Assembly: GCF_000297055.2 (NCBI RefSeq)
Contig: NC_022357.1
Coordinates: 124,001 to 188,000 of the forward strand
DNA length: 64,000 bases
Direction: 5' to 3'
DNA from: Sulfuricella denitrificans skB26
GTDB lineage: Bacteria > Pseudomonadota > Gammaproteobacteria > Burkholderiales > Sulfuricellaceae
The translations under genes and the position numbers were made by a program. The notes beneath the pieces were generated by a model, which made no database searches, was not told the DNA's origin, and saw only the letters and a list, made by a program, of their open reading frames with translations. This document shows positions 8,913 through 16,443 of this stretch, one piece after another (positions within the stretch are counted from its first letter, which is position 1; every line of letters begins with the position of its first letter).

Positions 8913-9194
8913 ATGAACCGCTCACAATTAATCGCCATCCTCTCTCACCAATTCTCTACTCTCACAGCCCAAGATGCCGAAGTTTCCGTGACACTTATCT
9001 TGGATGAAATTAAAAATGCCATGGCCAACGGTAGGCGTGTAGAAATCCGTGGTTTTGGCTCTTTTGCGCTAAACCACCGCAATCCAAGAATAGGTAGAAA
9101 TCCCATGACTGGAGAGAAAGTAACGGTCCCAGCCAAGTACGTGCCTCATTTCAAGCCAGGAAAAGAGTTGAAGGCGCGGGTGGATATTGCCTGA
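8913..9194 (+). CDS. IHF/HU-family DNA-bending protein (IHF beta-like)
   Basis: 93 residues, full length for the family. The diagnostic DNA-binding arm is present: GRRVEIRGFGSF, then RNPRIGRNPMTGEKVTVPAKYVPHFKPGKEL is the standard beta-arm with its proline-tipped NP. Such proteins bend DNA in nucleoids, transposition complexes and site-specific recombination. As an accessory-island paralogue it may assist the mobile element or control island genes. It has its own promoter region with an unusual palindrome. Product call is secure; alpha versus beta assignment is not. Confidence 0.9.
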   Translation: MNRSQLIAILSHQFSTLTAQDAEVSVTLILDEIKNAMANGRRVEIRGFGSFALNHRNPRIGRNPMTGEKVTVPAKYVPHFKPGKELKARVDIA

Positions 9195-9329
9195 GGGTAG
9201 AAGGGCTGGGGCGACTTCCTAAAATCGAGAAGATCAGCCGATAAAGATAAAAGGTAAGAGGCGTGCCCTAATACCAGGCTAGCCTAGTGGAATGATGGGT
9301 TGGGTAATGGTCGTTACCAGCGAAAACAA

Positions 9330-9599
9330 TTACAAGTTGTTCTTAAGCCAACTGGAACAGTCGTCATCAAGCCCAGTCCATGCTCCAACACCGGACAAAA
9401 CGACAACAAGTAATGAATCGTTATTATCAATAGCCGGGGTAAGCGAGTCTCGCACCTGAGCCGCCGTGAGATTTGATTTCACGATCCATGTTGAATCTAG
9501 GCAGTGCCACCAAATGCCGATTTTTTTTATTGCCTCAAACAGGTCGTTGTAATTTTGCCCTGGCCGATTGAGATCATAGGTAATGAGATATGTTGCCAT
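9330..9599 (-). CDS. SinR/Cas2-like small protein
   Basis: 89 residues. MATYLITYDLNRPGQNYNDL, then a WIVKS strand near the middle and LLVVVLSG late in the chain give the ferredoxin-like pattern of the Cas2/VapD/SinR superfamily, with the Asp after the first strand (ITYD). No cas genes or repeats are nearby, so this is a stand-alone member; the family includes metal-dependent nucleases and toxins but activity here is unproven. A strong ribosome site (AAGGAG) precedes the ATG at 9599. It follows the STAS-like gene by about 130 bases and may share its transcript. Confidence 0.75.
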   Translation of the reverse strand: MATYLITYDLNRPGQNYNDLFEAIKKIGIWWHCLDSTWIVKSNLTAAQVRDSLTPAIDNNDSLLVVVLSGVGAWTGLDDDCSSWLKNNL

Positions 9600-9727
9600 T
9601 TGAGGCTCCTTGTTGATGGAATCTAATGTAAATGTAACAGGCGCCCGCGCAAAGGATCACGTTGCAAAGCGCCCACTTACCGGGTGTCCTGTTGCCCGGT
9701 AAGCCGGGCATAGGTGCTAGCAATGGA

Positions 9728-10102
9728 TCAAACGCCTTGCTTCGATAACAACCAAGCCATGGCATCGCTTCGATTCAAAAAGACTTTCAGATTCCATCTC
9801 TCATCCCGTGGATATGAGGCCAATGTTTCCGTGGAAAGTATTGTCGCCCGATTGTAAGCAACCACGGCCATTACATTTATTTCTTTCAGAGTAGCCAACT
9901 TTTGTTGGGCATCGAAATTATATGTGTAGGAGTTAACCTTATTAACGAGTAACGAAAATGGGGCTCGTAAATGCGACAGCAAAAAGTCATGGTATTGACC
10001 CACCATATTTACGTCCATTTCAACGCCATCATTAATCATGACTTCAGCAATATCTTCTCGAAGGATAATAATTTTGGCAAAAGGCAGCTCATGTAAGCTC
10101 AT
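9728..10102 (-). CDS. STAS/SpoIIAA-like small protein
   Basis: About 124 residues from the ATG at 10102 (an in-frame GTG at 10111 is an alternative). The strand-helix pattern LREDIAEVMINDGVEMDVNM, a central FSLLVNKVNSYTYNF strand, AVVAYNRATILSTETLA and a final LKVFLNRSDAMAWLLSK match the fold of STAS/SEC14-like proteins, where the last segment reads as F-x-x-x-x-x-A-x-x-W-L. These small proteins are usually protein-binding or regulatory. No partner kinase is nearby. Confidence 0.55.
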   Translation of the reverse strand: MSLHELPFAKIIILREDIAEVMINDGVEMDVNMVGQYHDFLLSHLRAPFSLLVNKVNSYTYNFDAQQKLATLKEINVMAVVAYNRATILSTETLASYPRDERWNLKVFLNRSDAMAWLLSKQGV

Positions 10103-10545
10103 ATTAATCACCCAGCCGCCCAGCCTTGGATACTAAGATCCTTAGAACATGGGATTCAACAACTGCACGATTCATTATGGGCGCCCCGAAGTACCTTGTT
10201 AGCATATGCCATAATAATACAGAAACTTATCAAGTGACTGTTTGTGCGAAAATATTCAATCTACTATTCCTGACGTATGTCAGCTTTTTTGCGGTCTTTG
10301 CTACTCCATCACTTGGGCACCGAACATAATATTAAGCGGCAGGTTTAATCGGAATACACAGTATCGATGTGACAAAGTGCAGCGACATGCTTCCTTTTTG
10401 GACCAACTGCAAAATTACGGGCCTTAAAGCCTCTCGCATCCGGGCCAGTTCATAGAGTATGCTCACCACGTAATTCCTGGTGCATATATTTCTCTGCAAT
10501 AATTTTTACTTTGGGCCTTTCTCTATTGCGTGTAGGAGATCATGA
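10103..10545. other. Intergenic region, no gene recognised
   Basis: It separates the leftward STAS-like gene from the rightward HEPN-like gene. Short open frames are present without ribosome sites or family resemblance. GGAGA at about 10531 serves the next gene. Confidence 0.5.
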
Positions 10546-11523
10546 ATGGGTTGGAACGACCATATAGACGACAGTGAACTTGGCAATCTTCCGCCAGAGG
10601 CATTCAGTCCATTTAATGTTGATGGGCCATTTGACCCTCAAGATCATTGGCTCGAGACAGCAGATGAAGAAGAGCAACGAATTGCGATGCGAGAATGGTT
10701 TTTGGCACGCTTCTGTGACCCAGCTATCGAGACTCCCTACAACGGTCGTGAGGGCGGATATCTTTTCATTAACGGAGGTCCTTACGATCCTGCTCATGAG
10801 ATATCTCACCGTTTTGCCGGTATTGTTGACGACGATGTTATTCAGGAGGTCGTCCACGATTTATGTACTGAGGTTGGTAACCAATGGGCCCCAATTCGCG
10901 ATGATTTTCCCAGTGATTTCGATTTCGACGAGCGGTTTGATCTTCAACTTCTGACCAGCAATGAACCGTTGGACAAGCTCAAGGCACGCTTGCAGCATGC
11001 CCGACTAGTTCTCACCCTTGAAGGGGATGAGGTTGCAAAGTCACTTGCTGAAAAGCTGGTCTTCGGTGGAACTGTCGCGGCTCTGGAGGCTTTCCTATGG
11101 GAGACGGTAGATTACTGGGTTGAGCATGACGAAAGGGCTCTACACGATATCGTGACGCGAATCCCAGCGCTGAAAGATCAACCGATGAAGCTCGGTGACA
11201 TCTTCAAGCAACATGCCGGCCTAAAGGAGTACGTTAAGGGTTACTTACAGAATCTCGTCTGGCATCGCTGGGATAGAGTTGCACCGCTATTCAAAACCGG
11301 ACTCGGCATAGAGCCCCCCAGTTTCAAGCCATTTGAGGAAGCACTCGTCAAACGCCATCATATTGTTCATCGAAGCGGCCACGACAAGACTGGGAATCCA
11401 ATCTCTGTAACGAAGGAAGAAATAGGTTCACTGTGCGATATGATTGAAGTATTCGCCACTGAAATCCATGCCAAGCTGGCACCGCGAGGTCTTCCATTGA
11501 GTGAGAAAAATGACTGGACGTAA
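10546..11523 (+). CDS. HEPN-type protein of unknown role
   Basis: 325 residues; GGAGA lies upstream of the ATG at 10546. The N-terminal half is acidic with no recognised domain. The C-terminal helical half ends with the motif R-H-H-I-V-H-R-S-G (Arg at about residue 270), matching the R-x(4)-H type active site of HEPN ribonucleases found in toxins and abortive-infection systems. A helix of the form GGTVAALEAFLWETV about 100 residues earlier fits the first HEPN helix of the RiboL-PSP and MAE_28990-type families. RNase activity is inferred, not shown. No antitoxin gene adjoins it; it converges on the dCTP deaminase gene. Confidence 0.65.
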   Translation: MGWNDHIDDSELGNLPPEAFSPFNVDGPFDPQDHWLETADEEEQRIAMREWFLARFCDPAIETPYNGREGGYLFINGGPYDPAHEISHRFAGIVDDDVIQEVVHDLCTEVGNQWAPIRDDFPSDFDFDERFDLQLLTSNEPLDKLKARLQHARLVLTLEGDEVAKSLAEKLVFGGTVAALEAFLWETVDYWVEHDERALHDIVTRIPALKDQPMKLGDIFKQHAGLKEYVKGYLQNLVWHRWDRVAPLFKTGLGIEPPSFKPFEEALVKRHHIVHRSGHDKTGNPISVTKEEIGSLCDMIEVFATEIHAKLAPRGLPLSEKNDWT

Positions 11524-11573
11524 GCAGTCGGATTCCCGGCTGAGTCCAACGTCAGTGCTTTGGCCGAACTCCA

Positions 11574-11589
11574 GATCATCCGGATGATC
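11574..11589. repeat. Perfect 16-bp palindrome between convergent genes
   Basis: GATCATCCGGATGATC is its own reverse complement. It lies 50 bases past the HEPN-like gene and 118 bases past the end of the leftward dCTP deaminase gene. No T-run follows on either strand, so a terminator role is weak. It also contains two Dam-type GATC sites. Confidence 0.6.
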
Positions 11590-11706
11590 GCGGCGACCTT
11601 CCGGTTCTCGGCCTAAGTGGACTTTTCCAATACTCAAAGATCATGTCTGCTTCACGTTAATAAGCAGACTCAGCGCTAGAAGTTGCAGTACCTAAGGTCA
11701 ACTATA

Positions 11707-13281
11707 CTAGTCAGGACAGAGTGACTTTTTGTCCCATTTATAAACGCTCTCTGGCAAACTCTTCAGCACATGGCGCTCGTTTCGAAAATATGAAGCGGAT
11801 ACATTCTCCATAACATAAAGAGGCAGAAGTAAGCTCTTTTTTTCCTCCCATTCTTTCTTCGAGATACCGCGCTTCTTGCCTCTGGCGTCCATGCTGAATA
11901 AACGCTGGAACTGGCGAGGTGCAACACCGGTGTAAGCAATGAACGCAACTTTATCTTGGTAAGTCGCGCCTTCTGGAGCTTCCGATACAATTTCCTCGTT
12001 GTGAAGGAATTGCGCTCTACTTTTGGGATACGGCTCCAAATAGACAACCTGCTTCAAGCCGGCCGCAATAATGTGTTTTGCACAATTGTGGCAAGGAAAT
12101 GTGGTTACATACATGGAAAAATCCTGTACGGCAACGCCCCGTCGTGCGCTATCTATCAGCGCAGCCATCTCCGCATGAACTGGTCGTGAAAACTCGCCAA
12201 TATTCATGAATTGCGTTCCGTCTAATTTTTTCAGCAATTCCTTCGCGATGTCGTCTGTTTGTTTTCCACCTTCCTTAAGCAAACCTGCGCTCTCGATGCG
12301 ACCCAAGAGTTCTGTAAGTACAGACGTTTTTATATCTTTTGCTCGGTCGTCACCTTTTTCTTCTAGGGCTTGATCTCTCGGGTCGCCGGACACATCTCGC
12401 CAATATAGTCCGCCTCCAGCGCGAGGGATTTCATTCATTCCAGTTGCAACAATACTCAAATCCCTTAACGCCGGACTTCTTGGCTCATACTCATGTTTCA
12501 CTATTACTGCACCGACCTGCCTGTTGTAATCCGATGACCGAAGCGATGCTGACCATGCTTGGTGCATCGCATATTCGCGTTGATAGGGCGTTTCAAAAGG
12601 ATGGCCAAATAGCAGTCTAACGAATCTTTCTACTGCCTTTTCGCCACCCTCATTGGTGAGGTCAATAAAAAAATCTGCCAGCGGATAGGTGTCTCTTGTG
12701 TTCTGCCCGAATTTCGGATCGACCGACTGATTCTCATCGTCCTCGATGATCTTCACTGCCAGCCCGACATAATGGGAGTTTTTACTTTTAGTGGGATCAG
12801 GTGCGCACCGTTTAGCGAGACTTTCTCCCCGCTTCGTTTTTGGTTCATGGCCTGCAATAAGCACGAATGCTGAACCGTAAACTTGTCGGAGCAACTCCAC
12901 CTCTCTCGGATGTTTCAGTTGGTCCAGGATATACGCATGTGCAATTCTTGGGCGATCTGGGCTACCTGATGCTGCCGCCCTAATTCTTCGAATTTCGGCG
13001 ATAGCCGCTAACGCTGGTGCTGCACCTTCTTTTAGTTCTCGCCTAAAATCTAGCGCTACGTCTTGACAATAAATTATTCGCCCCCCTTCATCGTCCCCAA
13101 TCTTGCTCTTATCATAACCGTGATAATGTTCCAATAACTTTGATACGCGGATGCTTTCGGCTGAATAGCTAAATAATTTGAGATACTCAATCAATACCTC
13201 TGAGACATCACCAAGCCGGACTCCCGCTGGACCAACTAGCCCAATTATCAATTCCGGCTTTTCATTTTCACCAGTGATCAT
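11707..13281 (-). CDS. Antiphage-type dCTP deaminase (P-loop plus cytidine deaminase domains)
   Basis: 524 residues. The N-terminal third begins ELIIGLVGPAGVRLGDV, a modified P-loop, in a kinase-like domain. The C-terminal half is a zinc cytidine/deoxycytidylate deaminase: HAEMAAL (His about 369, catalytic Glu 371) and PCHNC (Cys about 397 and 400). This architecture is that of defence dCTP deaminases, which destroy the dCTP pool when a phage takes over. GGGGAGGGAT before the ATG is a strong ribosome site. It starts 41 bases after the DUF6527 gene, so it is the last gene of the ubiquitin-like operon. That linkage is unusual because such deaminases are known as stand-alone defence genes. Confidence 0.85.
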   Translation of the reverse strand: MITGENEKPELIIGLVGPAGVRLGDVSEVLIEYLKLFSYSAESIRVSKLLEHYHGYDKSKIGDDEGGRIIYCQDVALDFRRELKEGAAPALAAIAEIRRIRAAASGSPDRPRIAHAYILDQLKHPREVELLRQVYGSAFVLIAGHEPKTKRGESLAKRCAPDPTKSKNSHYVGLAVKIIEDDENQSVDPKFGQNTRDTYPLADFFIDLTNEGGEKAVERFVRLLFGHPFETPYQREYAMHQAWSASLRSSDYNRQVGAVIVKHEYEPRSPALRDLSIVATGMNEIPRAGGGLYWRDVSGDPRDQALEEKGDDRAKDIKTSVLTELLGRIESAGLLKEGGKQTDDIAKELLKKLDGTQFMNIGEFSRPVHAEMAALIDSARRGVAVQDFSMYVTTFPCHNCAKHIIAAGLKQVVYLEPYPKSRAQFLHNEEIVSEAPEGATYQDKVAFIAYTGVAPRQFQRLFSMDARGKKRGISKKEWEEKKSLLLPLYVMENVSASYFRNERHVLKSLPESVYKWDKKSLCPD

Positions 13282-13322
13282 ATCCCTCCCCTGAAATTAC
13301 TTAGGCCTTTATTTCAATTGAC

Positions 13323-13736
13323 TTACCGATTTAAGAATGGCGGTGTTCCGGTATCACCGCACCAGTAAACACGCCCATCCATTATCCAGAAATGACTCTT
13401 ACAACCGACATCTCTCCACACGGATGGATACAGAACAGGCCGATTATCCTGGCTTGCTCTTAACGTCCAGTGCGGCCTATGTACCTGCTGCAGAGACAGT
13501 GTAATGACGCTATTACAACCGCAAGGGCAACGAAAGAGAACCCACTTCGGCTTATTTGCTGCTGCCACAAAATATAGAGTACTTTTTTCTACTTCTTCAT
13601 TACGTGGCGGCTTTTCTATAGTTCGGATTCCAGGAAAGGTTACCGGCGGTAACGGCTGACGTTCAAACCAATCACGCGACTTCTTATCGTGATCAAAAAG
13701 CTTCAGCCATACCAGTAGCTTGTCAAAGTGCGACAT
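13323..13736 (-). CDS. DUF6527-family zinc-ribbon-like protein
   Basis: 137 residues. Cys pairs CPCGC near the middle and a later Cys with CGD near the end, plus WVLFRCPCGC and HFWIMDGRVYWCGD, match the DUF6527 family that accompanies prokaryotic multi-ubiquitin/E2/E1 gene sets. Function is unknown; a metal-binding adaptor or target-recognition role is my inference. The start codon overlaps the end of the JAB-E1 gene by 14 bases in another frame, implying translational coupling. Confidence 0.7.
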   Translation of the reverse strand: MSHFDKLLVWLKLFDHDKKSRDWFERQPLPPVTFPGIRTIEKPPRNEEVEKSTLYFVAAANKPKWVLFRCPCGCNSVITLSLQQVHRPHWTLRASQDNRPVLYPSVWRDVGCKSHFWIMDGRVYWCGDTGTPPFLNR

Positions 13737-15171
13737 TTGGTTTCCCCAGAATTGGACGGTTTAGGCGATATTTCTCTTGAACAACCAAATACGCTTTTTG
13801 CTGGCAATAAACACAGGCTGTATCGTTCCTTTCGGAGCGGCTCTGAAATTCCATTTTTACAAAATCCACGGTAAAGAAATCACTACGCAATTCACCCGGA
13901 AGCTTTCGGAATGGTTTAATCAGGTCAAACAGAGTTGCCACACCGTAATCCGCAATCGCGCTGGTGAAAGGACCAACGCCGGGAGCTTGTTCTCCACCTC
14001 CAACCAAATACCGCTCTCGCGCTTCCTCTGCGGCGAGGTTAGGGTTCTGCCGCAACGCGTATTGATGCCGAATCCATACATCCTTGATGACCCCTTGGCA
14101 AAACAGGCACTCACCGCTTTCTGGAAGAATCGTACTTATCCTCCCATGGTGATACCTTAAATATGGGTGCCCTTCCGCGTCTTCCGCAATCTGACCACCA
14201 AGTCCCATATCGATATATGGTTGGGCATAAGCATACAAGGCTGTATTCAGTATCTCGCGGCCTATTTGGTCGTCGGTGCAACCAAAAATGACGTCACAAC
14301 TTGCAAGCGCATCAAGAGCGGCTGGATCTTGATCAATCAGAGATTCGAGGGCTGCCACGTTTGTGGGTAATTTTAAAAGTGCAATAAAATCTTTGAGGAT
14401 TTGCGCCTTGTTCTTTCCGACATCATCAAGCCCCGCACCTCTTACACGGTTTAAATTGCTTCTCTCCAGTTTATCGTTGTCGATTACCACCAATTCACCG
14501 ACGCCGGCGCGCGCAAGCAGCAGTGCAGTGGGACTTCCTGTCCCACCCGCCCCAACGATACCTACTCTCAAAGATTTAAGCTTGTCTACAAAAGGCTGGC
14601 CAAATGCAGCGGCATGGCGGGCACTAATGTCCTCATCCGCAAATTCTGTTTTCTCATACTCATATAACTTGAGCGGACGACCATGCACAAGGATATGTCT
14701 GACCTTCTGCACCGACTCAGGTTGTTGACCATATCGGATTCTTGCTTTCCATGCATTGTTGGTCCACAACATTGCCACAAAGTGTATATCTTTGCCGTTG
14801 CGATTCGTGAGCGCACGTAATAGCGTGCGCTCGTTGTCATCGTCGACGTGCGAAAAATCTGGGTAACCGCCTGGATGATTGTGTACAAAACCAAATACAA
14901 GCGATTCCTCTTCGGACTGTCGAAACAAATCGCGAAGATATTTCAACTCGAAGCTGATATGCGTATCTGAACTACTAGTTACCCAATCATTTTCAAAGGG
15001 TATCACTCTAACGGCGATGTAACGATCGGATTCTGCCAATCCAGGTGTCAGGTGAGATAACCGACGAAATAGAACGACCGCCGCCATTTCATGGCCTTGT
15101 GGATGCGATTGGAGGTGCCCAAGCAACTCCCTCTCATGTGAAGCCAGCAATGTGATTCGGGGTTTATTCAT
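13723..15171 (-). CDS. JAB peptidase - E1 (ThiF-like) adenylyltransferase fusion
   Basis: About 482 residues from the ATG at 15171, whose ATGA overlaps the E2 stop. Residues about 1-150 form a JAB/MPN metalloprotease: E near the start, then FVHNHPGGYPDFSHVDDD, close to the H-x-H-x(10)-D zinc site. Residues about 180-430 are an E1/ThiF domain with VGIVGAGGTGSPTALLLARAG, the nucleotide-binding DNDKLERSNLNR and FGCTDDQIGR. Two pairs CLFC and CVYC bind the structural zinc. The enzyme would mature the ubiquitin-like tail (JAB), then adenylate and pass it to the E2. Both steps in one chain match the known fused class of bacterial Ubl systems. Confidence 0.88.
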   Translation of the reverse strand: MNKPRITLLASHERELLGHLQSHPQGHEMAAVVLFRRLSHLTPGLAESDRYIAVRVIPFENDWVTSSSDTHISFELKYLRDLFRQSEEESLVFGFVHNHPGGYPDFSHVDDDNERTLLRALTNRNGKDIHFVAMLWTNNAWKARIRYGQQPESVQKVRHILVHGRPLKLYEYEKTEFADEDISARHAAAFGQPFVDKLKSLRVGIVGAGGTGSPTALLLARAGVGELVVIDNDKLERSNLNRVRGAGLDDVGKNKAQILKDFIALLKLPTNVAALESLIDQDPAALDALASCDVIFGCTDDQIGREILNTALYAYAQPYIDMGLGGQIAEDAEGHPYLRYHHGRISTILPESGECLFCQGVIKDVWIRHQYALRQNPNLAAEEARERYLVGGGEQAPGVGPFTSAIADYGVATLFDLIKPFRKLPGELRSDFFTVDFVKMEFQSRSERNDTACVYCQQKAYLVVQEKYRLNRPILGKPNVAL

Positions 15172-15572
15172 TGACAATCCGGTTTCTGCAACGCCCAAAC
15201 AATCCGGCGATAAATTGAAATGATGTCGTCCCTGCCGGGACGCCACATCCCTGGACCTGACTGCCAGTGACGAGACCACCTGCAGTACTCTTTACCATTT
15301 AAAATTCGGTTGTCGCCTCCAGCAGGATCCAGAACTGCTGGTATCGGCTTGCCATCCGCTCGATACAGCCTCGGAAACGTCCAAAACATGTCATTTCCAT
15401 CCTGATTGTAGTTTGGAGGAATGACAACCAAGACGTCACATGAGGCTACTGTGTATAGGCTCTCGGGCAGTGTGAAATGCGTAAAAATAAAAAAACGCTG
15501 CGGTTCGCTCTCTTCGTAGGTGATCCCGCGCTCCCTGAGGTTTACGTAGTCATCGTCAAACAGCAGAGACAT
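15168..15572 (-). CDS. E2-like ubiquitin-conjugating protein (prokaryotic E2 family E)
   Basis: 134 residues. The pattern of a bacterial E2 is seen: an N-terminal helix/strand (RGITYEESEPQRFFIFTHF), the central VLVVIPPNY strand, a P-x-L-Y segment, then NGKEYCRWSRHW with a Cys flanked by Trp and His that is the likely thioester site. Members of this group sit between a multi-ubiquitin-domain gene and a JAB-E1 gene, as here. It starts 5 bases after the Ubl gene and its stop overlaps the JAB-E1 start by 4 bases. Confidence 0.8.
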   Translation of the reverse strand: MSLLFDDDYVNLRERGITYEESEPQRFFIFTHFTLPESLYTVASCDVLVVIPPNYNQDGNDMFWTFPRLYRADGKPIPAVLDPAGGDNRILNGKEYCRWSRHWQSGPGMWRPGRDDIISIYRRIVWALQKPDCQ

Positions 15573-15577
15573 AGCTA

Positions 15578-15817
15578 CTAACCGGCCTGTGAGCCTGGCG
15601 ATTGAGTAGAGAACTTAGCTGGTCCATGATGCTTATCAAGGTCTACAACGGTGTCATTTGTTACTACATCGTCCGGCTTGCCGGGAACCTTCAAAAATAT
15701 TTCAGCGCTATCAGGAATACCGGCTAATACACGCAGCTCAGCGCCTGAAATTGCGCTCTTTTCCCATTCATATTTATCGCCGTCTACAAACAACTCATAT
15801 TTCTTAGGATGGTTCAT
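15578..15817 (-). CDS. Ubiquitin-like protein (multiubiquitin-domain family, single domain)
   Basis: 79 residues. YELFVDGDKYEWEKSAISG, then ELRVLAGIPDSAEIFLKVPG and DTVVDL match the beta-grasp multiubiquitin family. Only one copy of the domain is present, where many relatives have two or three. The chain ends GSQAG, so the terminal Gly could be the conjugation point either directly or after JAB trimming. A clear ribosome site (AGGAG) precedes the ATG. It would be activated by the JAB-E1 protein and conjugated by the E2-like protein encoded immediately downstream; the target is unknown. Confidence 0.88.
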   Translation of the reverse strand: MNHPKKYELFVDGDKYEWEKSAISGAELRVLAGIPDSAEIFLKVPGKPDDVVTNDTVVDLDKHHGPAKFSTQSPGSQAG

Positions 15818-15931
15818 GTGAAAATCTCCTAATAATTAAACAAAAAACTGACAATTGCATTATACGTGACCAAAAGTGGCCGTATCGTATCGCCAATGAA
15901 CAAATCTACATGGTTTGATGAAATCACCATT

Positions 15932-16351
15932 TCATTTATCTGGATCATGGCTATGCCCAAAGCTCGCGCCAAGACACGCCCCGATAAATGTGCCAACAGG
16001 TCCTCCTATAGAGCCAACCATCGCACCGAGTGCGCCTCCGGCAAGTGTATTTCCGGCTCTTGCCTTTTTTCTCTTATCTCCTGAAAGAGGTGCACGTGAC
16101 TTACCGTGCTTTGATCGGGCTGAGGCAGTGCTTGAAGCCCCCTTGGAGCGATTGCAACTGATGCAAGCTGGATATAAGTTATTTAAATGATCGGTACCGC
16201 CTTTAGCTTGTGGAATGGAGTGCTCTACCTCCCAAGCAGCACGTGCGCCAACAGTCCCATAGTTTTTAAATGCCAATTTCTTATGACAAATGTGGCAACC
16301 GCCAGACGTCCGATCATAAATTTTATTGAGTTCTGTCTTATTGAATGCCAT
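15932..16351 (-). CDS. HNH endonuclease with C-terminal glycine-zipper segment
   Basis: About 139 residues from the ATG at 16351, chosen because AAGGAG lies just before it. Zinc-finger HNH core: CHICHKK near residue 19, then AAWEVEHSIPQAKGG with the catalytic His, then LYPACISCNRSKG. A Lys/Ser-rich linker leads to a Gly-rich hydrophobic tail (AGGALGAMVGSIGGPVG) like a glycine zipper, which could insert in a membrane or oligomerise. It is divergent from the WYL regulator and 114 bases upstream of the Ubl gene. It may be an effector of the Ubl cassette or an independent nuclease. Confidence 0.8.
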   Translation of the reverse strand: MAFNKTELNKIYDRTSGGCHICHKKLAFKNYGTVGARAAWEVEHSIPQAKGGTDHLNNLYPACISCNRSKGASSTASARSKHGKSRAPLSGDKRKKARAGNTLAGGALGAMVGSIGGPVGTFIGACLGASFGHSHDPDK

Positions 16352-16406
16352 TCGATTCTCCTTGCCAAAAAGGCTACTTGAGCCATATATCGAAGTCTGC
16401 CACACT

Positions 16407-16429
16407 CCAAGCTCACCGGATGAGCTTGG
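16407..16429. promoter_or_regulatory. Inverted-repeat operator between the WYL regulator and the HNH/Ubl operon
   Basis: CCAAGCTCA-ccgga-TGAGCTTGG is a perfect dyad with 9-base arms and a 5-base centre. It lies 15 bases before the WYL start and 56 bases before the HNH start, in the only divergent promoter space. WYL-type defence regulators (BrxR, CapW) bind dyads of this kind and repress the adjacent operon, so autoregulation is likely. Confidence 0.7.
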
Positions 16430-16443
16430 ATCAGGGGAAAATC

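Noticed and set aside
9330-9599. CRISPR-Cas remnant because of Cas2-like fold
   Set aside because: No repeats, no cas1 and the protein fits the solo SinR-like group.
9670-9710. Integron attC-like hairpin (TTACCGGG, CCCGGTAA)
   Set aside because: No paired core sites of the attC type and no integrase in view.
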